Source of the DNA: Ypsolopha sequella
Taxonomy: Eukaryota; Arthropoda; Insecta; Lepidoptera; Ypsolophidae
Direction: 5' to 3'
NCBI GenBank assembly: GCA_934047225.1
Contig: OW204010.1
Coordinates: 606,976-670,975 of the forward strand
DNA: 64,000 bases
Positions 30,917-40,604 of the stretch are shown piece after piece. Numbering within the stretch: position 1 is the first letter of the stretch; every line of letters starts with the position of its first letter. The translations under genes and the position numbers were made by a program. The notes beneath the pieces were generated by a model, which ran no database searches, was not told the DNA's origin, and was given only the letters and a program-made list of their open reading frames with translations.

Positions 30917-33900
30917 TTACTTATTGCGCTTTGCCGCACATTGTACTGTCTTTTTTAGGAATTTGAAGAGAGCTTCCCTTTGCTCTTCGTCGTTCATTAT
31001 CTCTGGCAGGTTAGTTTTGTTGAATTTAATTTGCAACTCAACCTCCAAATCCGCCCTCCACAAGCCGAACCTCGGGCAGTCAAACACGATGTGCCATACC
31101 GTCTCCTCCTGATCCGGATCACACACGCAAGATGGACTGTCCTTGATCTTAAAACGGTGGAGATACGAGGCGAATCCCCCATGCCCTGTGAGGGCCTGCA
31201 CGAGAGTGGGGTCGAGTTTTGCCTTCCTTAATACCTTGTGCGCAGTTGCGACATCGGGAAGGAAGGCCCTCGTGACCTCTCCCGTGCTGGAGGACTCGTA
31301 TCGCCGCTGCCACCGTTGGACAGTCCCCTCGCGTATGGTTTTCCTCAGGAAGGACAGAGGGACAGCATCGTAGTCGGCCGCCGTCTTCTTGCGGAGGGCG
31401 GCTTCTTTGGCGAGTTCGTCTGCGCGCTCATTGCCAACGGTTCCAGCATGTGCCCGCAGCCAAAAGAACCTCACGTCACGGCCCTCCCTGCGGAGTTCAC
31501 GCACTCTCTGTTCAATGCCATGAGCTAGGGGATGCACAAGCGCCCGGCTGCTGAGCAGGTCCAACGATGACCTGGAGTCGCTCAGGATATTCACAAGCGG
31601 CTCCGTGCCACCGCCAACCTGCTCCATGGCCCTGAACAGAGCGTACATTTCCGATTGGAAGACCGTGCAGTAAGGCTCCAGACGAAACTTCGAGTGCCTG
31701 GTCTCCTCCTCCCCCGACCACCAAGTGAGCGCTGCACCCACCTTCCCCTGTATCTTACTGCCGTCAGTAAAGATACAGGGGCCAACGATTTGGTGAGCGC
31801 TCACTGTCCCGGGGTGGAGATCATCCAGACACTCGAAGCTCAGCATCTGTTTATCCGCCGGGTGCGGGAACCGCCGGAAAGGAACGCGCAGCTCAACCGG
31901 TCGATCAGCAGGAATCTGCTCAATTCTTTCTCCTCGTTTTGCCCTGTACAGACTCGCAGCCTCCTGTACCCTAAGGTCAAGGGGGAGTACATCTGCCAGA
32001 ACCAGAGCCGATGACAGAGACACCGTGCGGTACGCTTTACAGAGCTTTTGTGCGAACCCCCGCTGCAAAGAATCAAGTTGATTTTTAATCATCAACTTCT
32101 CAGCAGCCGGGGCCCACACACTAGCTGCGTACAGCACGATGGGCTCTATCACCGAGACATATATGGTCCTGATGACCTCCGGATTCAAACCCCAGCTCAC
32201 CCTGGCGGCACACGCCAGCTGCTTGTAGATGTCAGTGACTTTTCTACAAACAGCAGAAACGTGTGCGTTAAAGGTGAGCTTGTTATCGATGATAACACCC
32301 AACAGGCGGATTTGCTGCACGAGCGGCAGCGATACTCCGTCCATGCATAAGACTGGAGGCTCAAACTTAAGCTTACGCGTTAGCACCATGGCAAAAGTTT
32401 TGTGCGGTGCAAACTTCAGCTTATTCCTGAGCCCCCAGTCCAGCACGCGTTGGAGAGCCGCATTTGCTCTCGCCTGAAGGGGGGGCATAGTGGAACCGGA
32501 GATCACCAGCACCACGTCATCCGCAAAAGCCTGGCAGTGCACCCCATCCTGCTCGAGTTCATTGAGCAGGGTGTCGAGAATAAGGTTCCAAAAAGCGGGT
32601 CCAGCTATAGAGCCTTGGATACACCCCTTATTGGTACCCTTTTCCCAACACTCCCTTGCGTATGTAACCTTGACGGAGCGATTCTCCAGGTAGGAGGCCA
32701 CGAGTCCGTAAATGTTGGCAGGGCAACCATGAGCGAGGAGCTGGGTCTTCAAAGCCGGCCACCAAGCATTGTCGAAGGCTCCCTCAATGTCCAGTGAAAC
32801 CATGAGAACGATTTTCCTGCTCTCAATTTGAGAGCGGACATGGCCCACTAGGTCATAGAGGGAGTCTTCGGTGCTTTTTTGTGGCATGAAGCCGTACTGT
32901 CTGGAGTTCAGGGAAGGTAGCATATGCCATCCAATTCGGGATACCAGAAGCTTTTCCACAATTTTGCCCATAACAGGAAGGAGTCCTATCGGCCTGTGCG
33001 CCTTCGGAATGGTGTAGTCGTCCCTCCCGGATTTGCGGATGATACATACATGAGCGAGCTTCCACCGCACCGGAAAGTGTCCGATTGCCAAACATTTGTT
33101 GGCGATTTCAAGGAACACTTCCGGCGCGATTCGGATTGCCCGCTCACATATGTCCGCCGTCCACCCGTCAGGGCCCGGAGCCTTCCTCGGGTTGAGATTC
33201 CTCAAGACCGAGTCAAGCTCCGCAGCCGTGAAGGGCGGATCGTTGGATTTCAGATCCAGGAGTTGACGAACTGGCACCTCCGAGCTCTCGCGAATTTGCC
33301 GTTGGATAGGGGTTTCGTTGTCCACAGGGTCATCAGGAAAGAACGCAAGAGCCAGCAATTTTGCGGACTCCTTGGGGCCAAGGGTATTCCCAGTAGAGTC
33401 CACGAGCAGCTGGTCCTCTTGTCGTTTTGCAGTTCTTCTGATGACCCTGTAGACACCGTCCCATAGGCTTTCCTTATCCTGTTTTGAGCAAAACTGCTTC
33501 CAGCTAGCGGTCTGTGCATCCTGCACAGCCTCTTTGTATCGCTGATTTGCTTCTAAGTATTGGTCAACAACGTGTTGCCTTCTAACCGCCGCGGCGTTCC
33601 TAATTCTACGCCTCTTGGTCTTAGCGTCTCTCTTGAGACGCTCCAGAGCGGAGGTCCACCACGGCAAAGGTTTCCTTCCTTTTGGAACCCCCACCTTCGG
33701 TATTGTCTCTTCACATGCGTGAGAGATGACCGAAAGGTAGGAGTCAAGGACGGCCTCCAGATGCTCAGGCGTGGCAACAGACCCCACCATCGAGGCATTC
33801 AGGTTGCTCTCTTCTAGTCCCGAGCGGACGGAGCGACCGAAAGCTGACCAATCAGTCCTAGCAGTGTTATACATACGTGTGCTCTGAGGTTTTAGGGTTT

Positions 33901-34606
33901 CTAATTCCCTCTCGAGACACACGTGGTAGGTAACTGCATTATGGTCTGATGTGATCAGCTCTCCGTCAACTCTCCATCCACCCATTCTATCCAAGAGCTC
34001 GAGGCCACATGCAGTCACATCCACCCGGCTTGTGCACATGCGGCCTCCCCTGTAAACTTCGAAGGTGGGGGTGTTGCCCGTGTTCAGAATCTGGAAGTCC
34101 ATGTCCTCAAGGAAGGATCTGTAGGCTGAGCCCCTGTGGTTTTCGGAATCGCTTCCCCACCATGGGCTCCACGCGTTGACGTCCCCTGCTAGGATGACAT
34201 TTTTAGTCTGCAATTTGGAGCAGACATATTTGACTCGATGGAGGTAAGGCTCCAAATCTTCGTCCCCCTCCAGGTAGATGGACAGCACGGCCAATTTCAG
34301 CGGGCCTGCCTTCAGCAGTACCGCGGCGATGTTCTCAGTGACGAGCTGGGGATCATGAATAACCTCCAGCTCCCCTCCGAAGACCACCACCGCGCCCTTT
34401 ACTGGCTTTTGGCGAGCTGACGACATCTGGATGACCCTCGTGCCCGGGTATTGTTTCAGTTCGCCCTTGGTTCCAACATATGGTTCCTGGACCAGAGCTA
34501 CTGAAACCCGGTTTGAGTGCGCCTTGCACAAGAGCTCCTCCGTCGCCAGCTTGGCCCGCTGTAAATTGACCTGGATGAACCGTAGTTTGCCATCCGAAGT
34601 CTTACC
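30917..34606 (-). CDS. TRAS B ORF2: endonuclease, reverse transcriptase, RNase H
   Basis: An open frame of about 1,230 codons has no stop. The endonuclease part has IQVNLQR, VQEPYVG, AGDVNAWSPWWG and ITSDHNAV. The reverse transcriptase has APGPDGW, RPIGLLPVMGK, SLDIEGAFDNAWW, GSIAGPAFWN and FADD. RNase H and the C-terminal CCHC follow as in TRAS D. The protein should nick telomeric repeat DNA and reverse transcribe the element RNA there. I extended the start upstream of the alternative start near 34531 because the conserved endonuclease N-terminus lies there. No in-frame ATG precedes it. Confidence 0.9.
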   Translation of the reverse strand, partial: GKTSDGKLRFIQVNLQRAKLATEELLCKAHSNRVSVALVQEPYVGTKGELKQYPGTRVIQMSSARQKPVKGAVVVFGGELEVIHDPQLVTENIAAVLLKAGPLKLAVLSIYLEGDEDLEPYLHRVKYVCSKLQTKNVILAGDVNAWSPWWGSDSENHRGSAYRSFLEDMDFQILNTGNTPTFEVYRGGRMCTSRVDVTACGLELLDRMGGWRVDGELITSDHNAVTYHVCLERELETLKPQSTRMYNTARTDWSAFGRSVRSGLEESNLNASMVGSVATPEHLEAVLDSYLSVISHACEETIPKVGVPKGRKPLPWWTSALERLKRDAKTKRRRIRNAAAVRRQHVVDQYLEANQRYKEAVQDAQTASWKQFCSKQDKESLWDGVYRVIRRTAKRQEDQLLVDSTGNTLGPKESAKLLALAFFPDDPVDNETPIQRQIRESSEVPVRQLLDLKSNDPPFTAAELDSVLRNLNPRKAPGPDGWTADICERAIRIAPEVFLEIANKCLAIGHFPVRWKLAHVCIIRKSGRDDYTIPKAHRPIGLLPVMGKIVEKLLVSRIGWHMLPSLNSRQYGFMPQKSTEDSLYDLVGHVRSQIESRKIVLMVSLDIEGAFDNAWWPALKTQLLAHGCPANIYGLVASYLENRSVKVTYARECWEKGTNKGCIQGSIAGPAFWNLILDTLLNELEQDGVHCQAFADDVVLVISGSTMPPLQARANAALQRVLDWGLRNKLKFAPHKTFAMVLTRKLKFEPPVLCMDGVSLPLVQQIRLLGVIIDNKLTFNAHVSAVCRKVTDIYKQLACAARVSWGLNPEVIRTIYVSVIEPIVLYAASVWAPAAEKLMIKNQLDSLQRGFAQKLCKAYRTVSLSSALVLADVLPLDLRVQEAASLYRAKRGERIEQIPADRPVELRVPFRRFPHPADKQMLSFECLDDLHPGTVSAHQIVGPCIFTDGSKIQGKVGAALTWWSGEEETRHSKFRLEPYCTVFQSEMYALFRAMEQVGGGTEPLVNILSDSRSSLDLLSSRALVHPLAHGIEQRVRELRREGRDVRFFWLRAHAGTVGNERADELAKEAALRKKTAADYDAVPLSFLRKTIREGTVQRWQRRYESSSTGEVTRAFLPDVATAHKVLRKAKLDPTLVQALTGHGGFASYLHRFKIKDSPSCVCDPDQEETVWHIVFDCPRFGLWRADLEVELQIKFNKTNLPEIMNDEEQREALFKFLKKTVQCAAKRNK

Positions 34607-34870
34607 CAGAGAGTAAATTCCTGTACGACGCTCCGTTTCAGAGATATAAGGAAAACCAACTTATTTGCCGATGGCGGACTATTTCTTCTTTAATAATAAA
34701 ATCGGTATCTATGGAGTGGGAGATAACAAAAATCTGGTCGATACGGCTATCGCTTCCTTATTAGATGGCGGTCTTTGGAATAAAATAAAATATATACCTC
34801 ACCGATCTTTCTCTCCAGATATTCCAACGGGAACACAAAAGTCAAATTACCACCGGCGATAAAAAGGCCT
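34607..34870. other. Segment in place of ORF1 in TRAS B
   Basis: About 260 bp not resembling the other TRAS copies. The plus strand has a 66-codon frame (34665-34862) starting MPMADYFFFNNKIGIYGVGD, which I cannot identify. It could be an unrelated segment picked up when ORF1 was lost, or a remnant of 5' UTR. Confidence 0.35.
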
Positions 34871-35340
34871 AAGCCACGCCGGGGCTTCAAAATAAAATAA
34901 TTTTAAGTCAGAGCAGTTTGTGCATTATATCTGGCTGTCTTCTTGCAGTGGTAAAATTCTTCCATCAATCCCGGTTCGGGAGACAGGACGCCACGTGGTT
35001 TTTGAATTTTCCACGTAAAATCCACAAACATGAAGCTATATGGCCAAAATTAGTCTCTACTTGAAGGGGCCGTTAATGCGCTTCTAGGCAACCATAAAAG
35101 TTAATGGGGTAAAGATCTGTTTGAAAAGTTATTAATAGAAAACAGAATTTTTACCTAAATTTTTGTAAGAGAAGTCCAAAAAATCCTTTTGTTTTGAAAT
35201 TTTTCACTTTCACTATATAGCTCTCGCTTAGCACTTCACTCTGACACCATTCCCGTTGAATTCGGATCACTTTTTCTATTTTTATGAAATTTTCGCGTGC
35301 GGAGCAAGGTTAAAAATGATGCGCTCGGTACGGGGAGCGG
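34871..35340 (-). promoter_or_regulatory. TRAS B 5' UTR / probable promoter region
   Basis: Non-coding AT-rich sequence between the replaced segment and the TTAGG border. Its outer 60 bp resemble the TRAS-Hel 5' end. Non-LTR elements normally carry an internal promoter here; that is family knowledge, and no core element was identified. Confidence 0.5.
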
Positions 35341-35347
35341 TTAGGTT

Positions 35348-35350
<3 letters not shown>
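35341..35350 (+). repeat. TTAGG telomeric island 3 (2 units)
   Basis: Two units between the 5' end of TRAS B and the poly(T) of TRAS-Hel. Confidence 0.9.
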
Positions 35351-35383
<33 letters not shown>

Positions 35384-35585
35384 AAACGCAAGTGCTATGG
35401 ACATTGATCGCCATACCTTTTTTAGTCGTGTTTAATTTGTTTAATTTGTTCTTTACTTCTCCTTTTCGCTCCTTACATGAAATATATTACTTTTTAGGTG
35501 ATATAAAATTTTTTGTGAATTAAGTTGTTACAATTGAGATTAAATTGACCCTTACTTATAACTAGTTACAAATATAAATAAATCT

Positions 35586-35616
<31 letters not shown>

Positions 35617-35926
35617 TATTTTTTTTTTTTTTTTATTTATTTTTTTTTTTAGTTGTTAATGTCATTATTATTATGATGATTATTTTTTTTTTTTTTTTAG
35701 TATATATATATATATATTTTTTTATTTTATTTTATTTTTTTTTTTTTTAAGAATATTAAATATTATACTACTACACGATACATATTTTATTTTTACAATA
35801 AGTTGTTACTACAATTATACAAAATTTTAATTAATATGGATATGAAAATTTTACAATTATGAAATTACAAATACTACAAACAAACACCTTTATTGTGAGG
35901 AGGTGGGACGCACAACTTTACCCGGC

Positions 35927-37509
35927 TCAGACGACTGGGGTGCCGCCCGTGCCGCCACTCAGCATGGCGTCAGCCACTGACGTGTCTCGGTTCCTCCAGG
36001 CCATTTTTAAATTATACTCTTTGATCGTGCCGGTCTCAGCTGCCAGGGCGTTCATTATTAGCCGAACTATGGCATCGTTCTTTCGGCGAGCCGTGTAATA
36101 CACACAGCTGCCGGTATGCCTTGACACCGCCACGACCGCGTGATGGATGCTGCTGTGCAACTGCTGGGTGACTTTCGCAGTTCTTATGATCACCACTCTC
36201 TCCCACGTAAGTCCTTGAGCCTCGTGGATTGTGTGGATACGCGACCCTTGTTGCTTACCATAACCCAGACCTTCTAGGAAGGCTTTTTCGGCCTGGGTGT
36301 GTACAAGGTAGAGCGTGTTATGCTCGTTTCTTGGAGGTCGCGTCTCTTCGTAGGATTCCAGAGTCAAGGACCGTGTTTGAGCCTTGGACGAGTATATGCC
36401 ACTGTAGATCTCCCTTAGGGCATATGCTACGTCCATGGGGTTTCGGCGTGTGCACAGCAGTTGTTTTGTTATGCTACCAAAAAGACTGGGACTAAGGTAC
36501 CTCATCGGGAAGAGGTTTTCTCTGTCAATGAAAGGGACCTGGTTTTGGTCACCCAGGAGCAAGATTTTGCTGGCGCCGACTATCCTGGTTGCTAACACGA
36601 TGGCTCCAAAATGGCTCATGAGAGCCTCATCGACTATAAGCCGACGGAAGCTCTCGCCCTCGCGAATGCCTTTTACTAGCAATGAGGCCATCGTGCGCAC
36701 CCTGAATTTTGCAGTTCTGCCGAGCTTGTCCTCCAGCTTTTGACGGAGGTCTCTCGCTCCTTCTAGGGTGGACGTTGTTACCAGGTCCGTTTCATTGTCA
36801 AAGTTGTTGACTACCCAGGTTGTTTTTCCACTACCTGGGACCCCGTTTACCCATTCCATTTCTGGTGTCAGCATTTGTACAGCGGCTTCGGTGGGTTCAA
36901 AATCCCCTAGCAGTTTGTTTGCTGTTGTTAAGATTCTGTCCTCCAGCATTATCCGTGTACACTTGGCGACAACCACAATGGGGTCATCCACTGGGGTGGT
37001 GAAAACTGGTTTCCCCATCCGGTTTGACTCGTTTTCATCCAGTTCCACAAAACCACTGGTGCCATTGAACGCGGCCATGTACTCCCCCGCCATTGTTCCC
37101 CCCAATACTTGGAAGGTAGCGTTGTTGTACACCGCCGCGTCGCACTCCTCGAGTTTGGAATGTAACAATTGCTCGTTCCCCCGACGATAGGCTCGGAGGA
37201 TCGTTCGGCATGTTTCTTGTTTAGAAACAACTGTGCCTTTGAGCATCGCTACGTACTCCAGGAGTGCATTGGACAAGTGGTCCGATGGAGTGGTGGGTGT
37301 AACGAGTTCCGGTCGGGCAACCACACCGGGGCTTCTTTTCAGCTTGAACCGATGCAAGTACTCCGCCATACCCCCGTGTCCTGTCAAGGCTTGCACTTGA
37401 CGGTGCGTCATTTTGGTTTCTCGGACTATGCGGAATGCATCATTTACGTCCGGGAAGAATACCTTCGTGACGGCACCAGTGCTGGAGGAGCTGTACCTGT
37501 CTTGCCATC
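35927..37509 (-). CDS. TRAS-Hel ORF2, 3' part: RNase H tail fused to SF1 viral-type helicase
   Basis: The frame is open from the LINE border to the stop at 35927. It begins WQDRYSSSSTG and VQALTGHGGMAEYLHRFKLK, the standard end of TRAS ORF2. Where the CCHC knuckle should follow it turns into a helicase. Counting from Met at 37411, Walker A GVPGSGKTT is at about 190-198, motif II VDEA at 260-263, motif III GDQNQ at 287-291, a motif IV-like RRNP at 322-325, motif V HEAQG at 396-400 and motif VI VAVSRHT at 427-433. This set and spacing is that of alphavirus-like (virga-like) replicase helicases, which unwind RNA using NTP. All motifs look intact. The likely origin is capture of a viral RNA segment by the retrotransposon. 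Whether it is expressed is unknown. Confidence 0.85.
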
Positions 37510-40500
37510 AGAATCAGAATCAGAATCAGAAGTCTTTATTTGTATAAACATAGGTAAATGGTTGTTTTGAGATAAAATATGGTCCCATATGCTTTGCCAT
37601 ATTCGGCACACAAAAAATTCAACTTAATACTAAACAAAACATAAACTATTGAATTCTATTAATTAATATTATACAATTATTGTTTGGAAAATCATTTCAG
37701 ATATAGAAAATAATTAGGTAAGTACATGTTAAAATCTTAAAGCTAAAAAAAAGAAAAAAATATATTAATTAAATGACCTGACGTTTACAAATTTGTATCT
37801 GTTAAAAACTCCTTTACCGTATAATATGTTTTTTTTACAAGAAAGTCTTTTAATTTGGTTTTAAATGTTGCAATATTTTGAATTTCTGTCAAAGAGTTCG
37901 GAAGTTTATTATAGACGGTAGACGCCATACCGAGGATACTTTCAGTGAAGTGTGTCGTGTTACGCGGGAATGTTTTGATTTTATTAACGCGCCTTGTACT
38001 GTTAAAATGAGTAAATAAGTCATGATTTGTCTTTACAAATATGGAGACTTCGAAAATATAAATACACGGGAGAGTAAGTAATTTATGCTTCTTAAAAAAC
38101 GGCTTGGATGTATCAGAGGGTCTAAGACAAAACATTGCTCTGATACATTTTTTCTGGGCTTTGAACGGACGAAGTTTATCAGTTGCATTTCCCCAGAAGA
38201 TGACGCCGAATCGCAAGGTTGACACGACATGACCGTGATATGCTGTGATGACAGCGTCTATATTTACAACTTTACGGAGTTGGTAAAGTGCATATGAAAA
38301 GCTATTTAGTTTTTTACATACGATATCGATTTGTGCTTTCCAATTCAAGTTCTCGTCAATATGTATTCCCAAAAATTTTGTTACGTTCGTTTCACCAATT
38401 GTATTATTAGTATAATTGATATTCATTATTAAATCTTTTCTGTTTTGTTTGTGTTTAAATTGCATAATTTTTGTTTTATTTAGATTTATAACAAGATTAT
38501 TTATATTAAGCCAGTTTATAATATTAGCTAAGGCATTATTTATATCTGATTCGTAAGTGTTTAAATTATTTCCAATGAAAATGGCAGTGCTGTCATCGGC
38601 GAATAACGTTATGGGATGATCTATTGCTTTAGGTAGATCATTAATATAGATCAGAAATAGGAGTGGCCCTAATACGCTCCCTTGTGGTACACCATATCGT
38701 ATTTTTGCAGTCTCCGATGTGTAGGTTACCTCAATTTTAGTGCGATGACAGATTTTACTAATATGAGTTTGCTGTTCTCTATCGCTTAAGTACGATTTTA
38801 TCAAGTTCAGAACATTTCCACGGATTCCGTATTTCTCTAACTTATTTATTAAAATGTCATGATCTACAAAATCAAACGCTTTGGTCATGTCCATATAAAG
38901 CGCTGATATTGGAACCTTTTTGTCCATATTTATCGTGATTAGGCGAAGGAATTCATAGATCGCCATATTTATCGTTTTATTGATCCTAAAACCTTTTTGC
39001 TCTTTAGCCAATATATTATGTTTTTCTAGGTAATTGTTTAAATTATTATATACGACCTTTTCAAATATTTTGGAAAAAATTGAGATAAGAGCAATAGGTC
39101 GGTAAAAATCCATATTTTCCTTGTCTTCTTTTTTAAAAAGAGGTTTTATAATTGATGTTTTCAATCGATCTGGATATGTGCCATATTCAATACATAAATT
39201 GACAATGTGACTTATTATAGGAGAAATAATAAGGGCTACTTGTTTTATTACGTTTGTACATATATTGTCAAAGCCTGTGCTATTGGTGTTCTTAAGTTTC
39301 ATAATTATGTTATATATATCTTTAGGATTAGTGGGGGGCATAAACATTGAATTGGAGATATTAAATGTCATTGTGTTGATACTTTTATTATTATTGCATG
39401 TCAATCTATTAGCATTATTTGATGTCACGATATTAGTAAAATGTTCATTAAAGGTTTGAGCAATTATTTTTGGATCCGTAATTGTACTTCCATTGTGTTT
39501 AATTTGATTTATATTTTCCTTCGGTATATTTAGTTTATTATTATTTATAATCTTCCATGTATCTCTAGCTTTATTCGTTGAATTTTGAATGCAATAATTA
39601 TTTTGGGCCTTTTGAGTAAGTTTAGTTATAATTCTCAGCTGTTTAGCGTATGATTTGAATTTTATTTTGTTTTCTGGATTAGGTGATAGCCTATATTTCC
39701 AGAGCAACTCTCTCTGACGCTTACAACATTTTATTATGCCTTTTGATATCCACCTTGGTTTTCTATGTTTATTAATTTTTACTTTTATGAGTGGAAAACA
39801 AAGATCATAGAAAAGCTTAAAATCATCATGAAATTTATTAAAAGCTACGTTGGGGTCGTTACTAGCGAAGACCTCATTAAAGTTTAATTTAGCTAGACAG
39901 TCTTTAAATTTCTCAATATTTTCAGAAGAATAGTCGTGCTTCATAACGAACCAATGGTTGATTGTAATACTTTTTTTGACTGGACATTTGAGAATTTGTG
40001 CAGTGTGATCAGACAAGCCAAATTCAATTATCTCGCCCTTTGATCCTCGAACATTGTGAATAAAATTATCCAGACAAGTTCCGCTTTTTAGGCGGGTTGG
40101 CTCATTGATTGCTGTAGTCAAATTATAACTGAGCAGAATGCTTTGAAATTTTGTTGTACGTGGAATATTTTCTAGGAAATTTATATTGAAGTCTCCGCAC
40201 AGAATCAGTTTTTTATTTGGGTTTAGGCCATATTTTTCCAAAAAACCACTTAATTTATGAAAGAATATATCCAATTTATCATTAGAATACTTGGGAGCCC
40301 TATAAATGCAAATAACAATAATCTTATGTTCTATTAACTCGACAGCAGCTACTTCCAAGATATTGGGAACATTAAATTTATATATCTCATCCATATTCTT
40401 ATATTTTTGTCCGTTTTTAACAAATATACATGAGCCACCGTGTCTACTGCTTCTAGTACTGCATGATGCTAATGAATAATTGGGTATGTTTAATGTCTTT

Positions 40501-40576
40501 TCATCGCCCTGGATCATATTGTGTTCGGTAATGCAAAGAGCGTCGACATTTTTTCCAGTCAGAGAGGAGACTGTAC
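37510..40576 (-). mobile_element. CR1/L2-like LINE inserted in TRAS-Hel ORF2
   Basis: It is 5'-truncated inside its endonuclease domain and ends in the microsatellite tail (TTCTGA)n on its sense strand (37510-37530 plus strand). The target duplication GCCATC is at 37504-37509 and 40577-40582. Its 5' end carries 19 bp copied in inverted orientation from the adjacent target. Subtracting the insert plus one target copy (3,073 bp) brings the TRAS-Hel ORF2 frames on both sides into register. The 3' UTR is 37531-37784. Confidence 0.88.
37785..40557 (-). CDS. LINE endonuclease (partial) and reverse transcriptase
   Basis: Some 924 codons are open without a stop. The start is lost by 5' truncation. 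The first recognisable block is KNVDALCITEHN, the region of the catalytic Glu in apurinic-type endonucleases, followed by CGDFNINFL and LSDH. The reverse transcriptase shows STGFDNI, YRPIALISIFSKIFEK, LYMDMTKAFDFVDH, GVPQGSVLGPLLF and FADD. There is no RNase H, which with the short microsatellite tail points to the CR1/L2 or Jockey-like groups rather than R1/I. The frame is fused by chance to the upstream TRAS-Hel frame, giving a 1,308-codon chimeric open frame. Codon use is AT-rich, unlike the host element. Confidence 0.88.
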
Positions 40577-40604
40577 GCCATCTGCGTACAGTCTCCTCTC
40601 TGAC
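40558..40604. repeat. 21-bp inverted repeat at the LINE 5' junction
   Basis: 40558-40578 is the exact reverse complement of 40584-40604, with 5 nt between. The right arm belongs to TRAS-Hel ORF2 (its conserved VREETVRR codons). The left arm lies at the LINE's 5' end. Confidence 0.95.

Larger units (their letters stand above)
30413..35340 (-). mobile_element. TRAS B: telomeric retrotransposon lacking ORF1
   Basis: TTAGG lies on both sides (30393-30412 and 35341-35350), so both ends appear genuine. The 3' end has poly(T) from about 30415 to 30443. The 3' UTR hairpin is CACGAA/TTCGTG at 30479-30498. The right end (35281-35340, GCGGAGCAAGG ... GGTACGGGGAGCGG) resembles the 5' end of TRAS-Hel at 47440-47484. 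ORF2 is complete, but no zinc-knuckle ORF1 lies between the 5' UTR and ORF2. Confidence 0.85.

Noticed and set aside
35927..37509. Insertion of a complete RNA virus genome
   Set aside because: Only the helicase domain is present. No methyltransferase, viral polymerase or coat gene is visible nearby, and it is in frame with a retrotransposon ORF.
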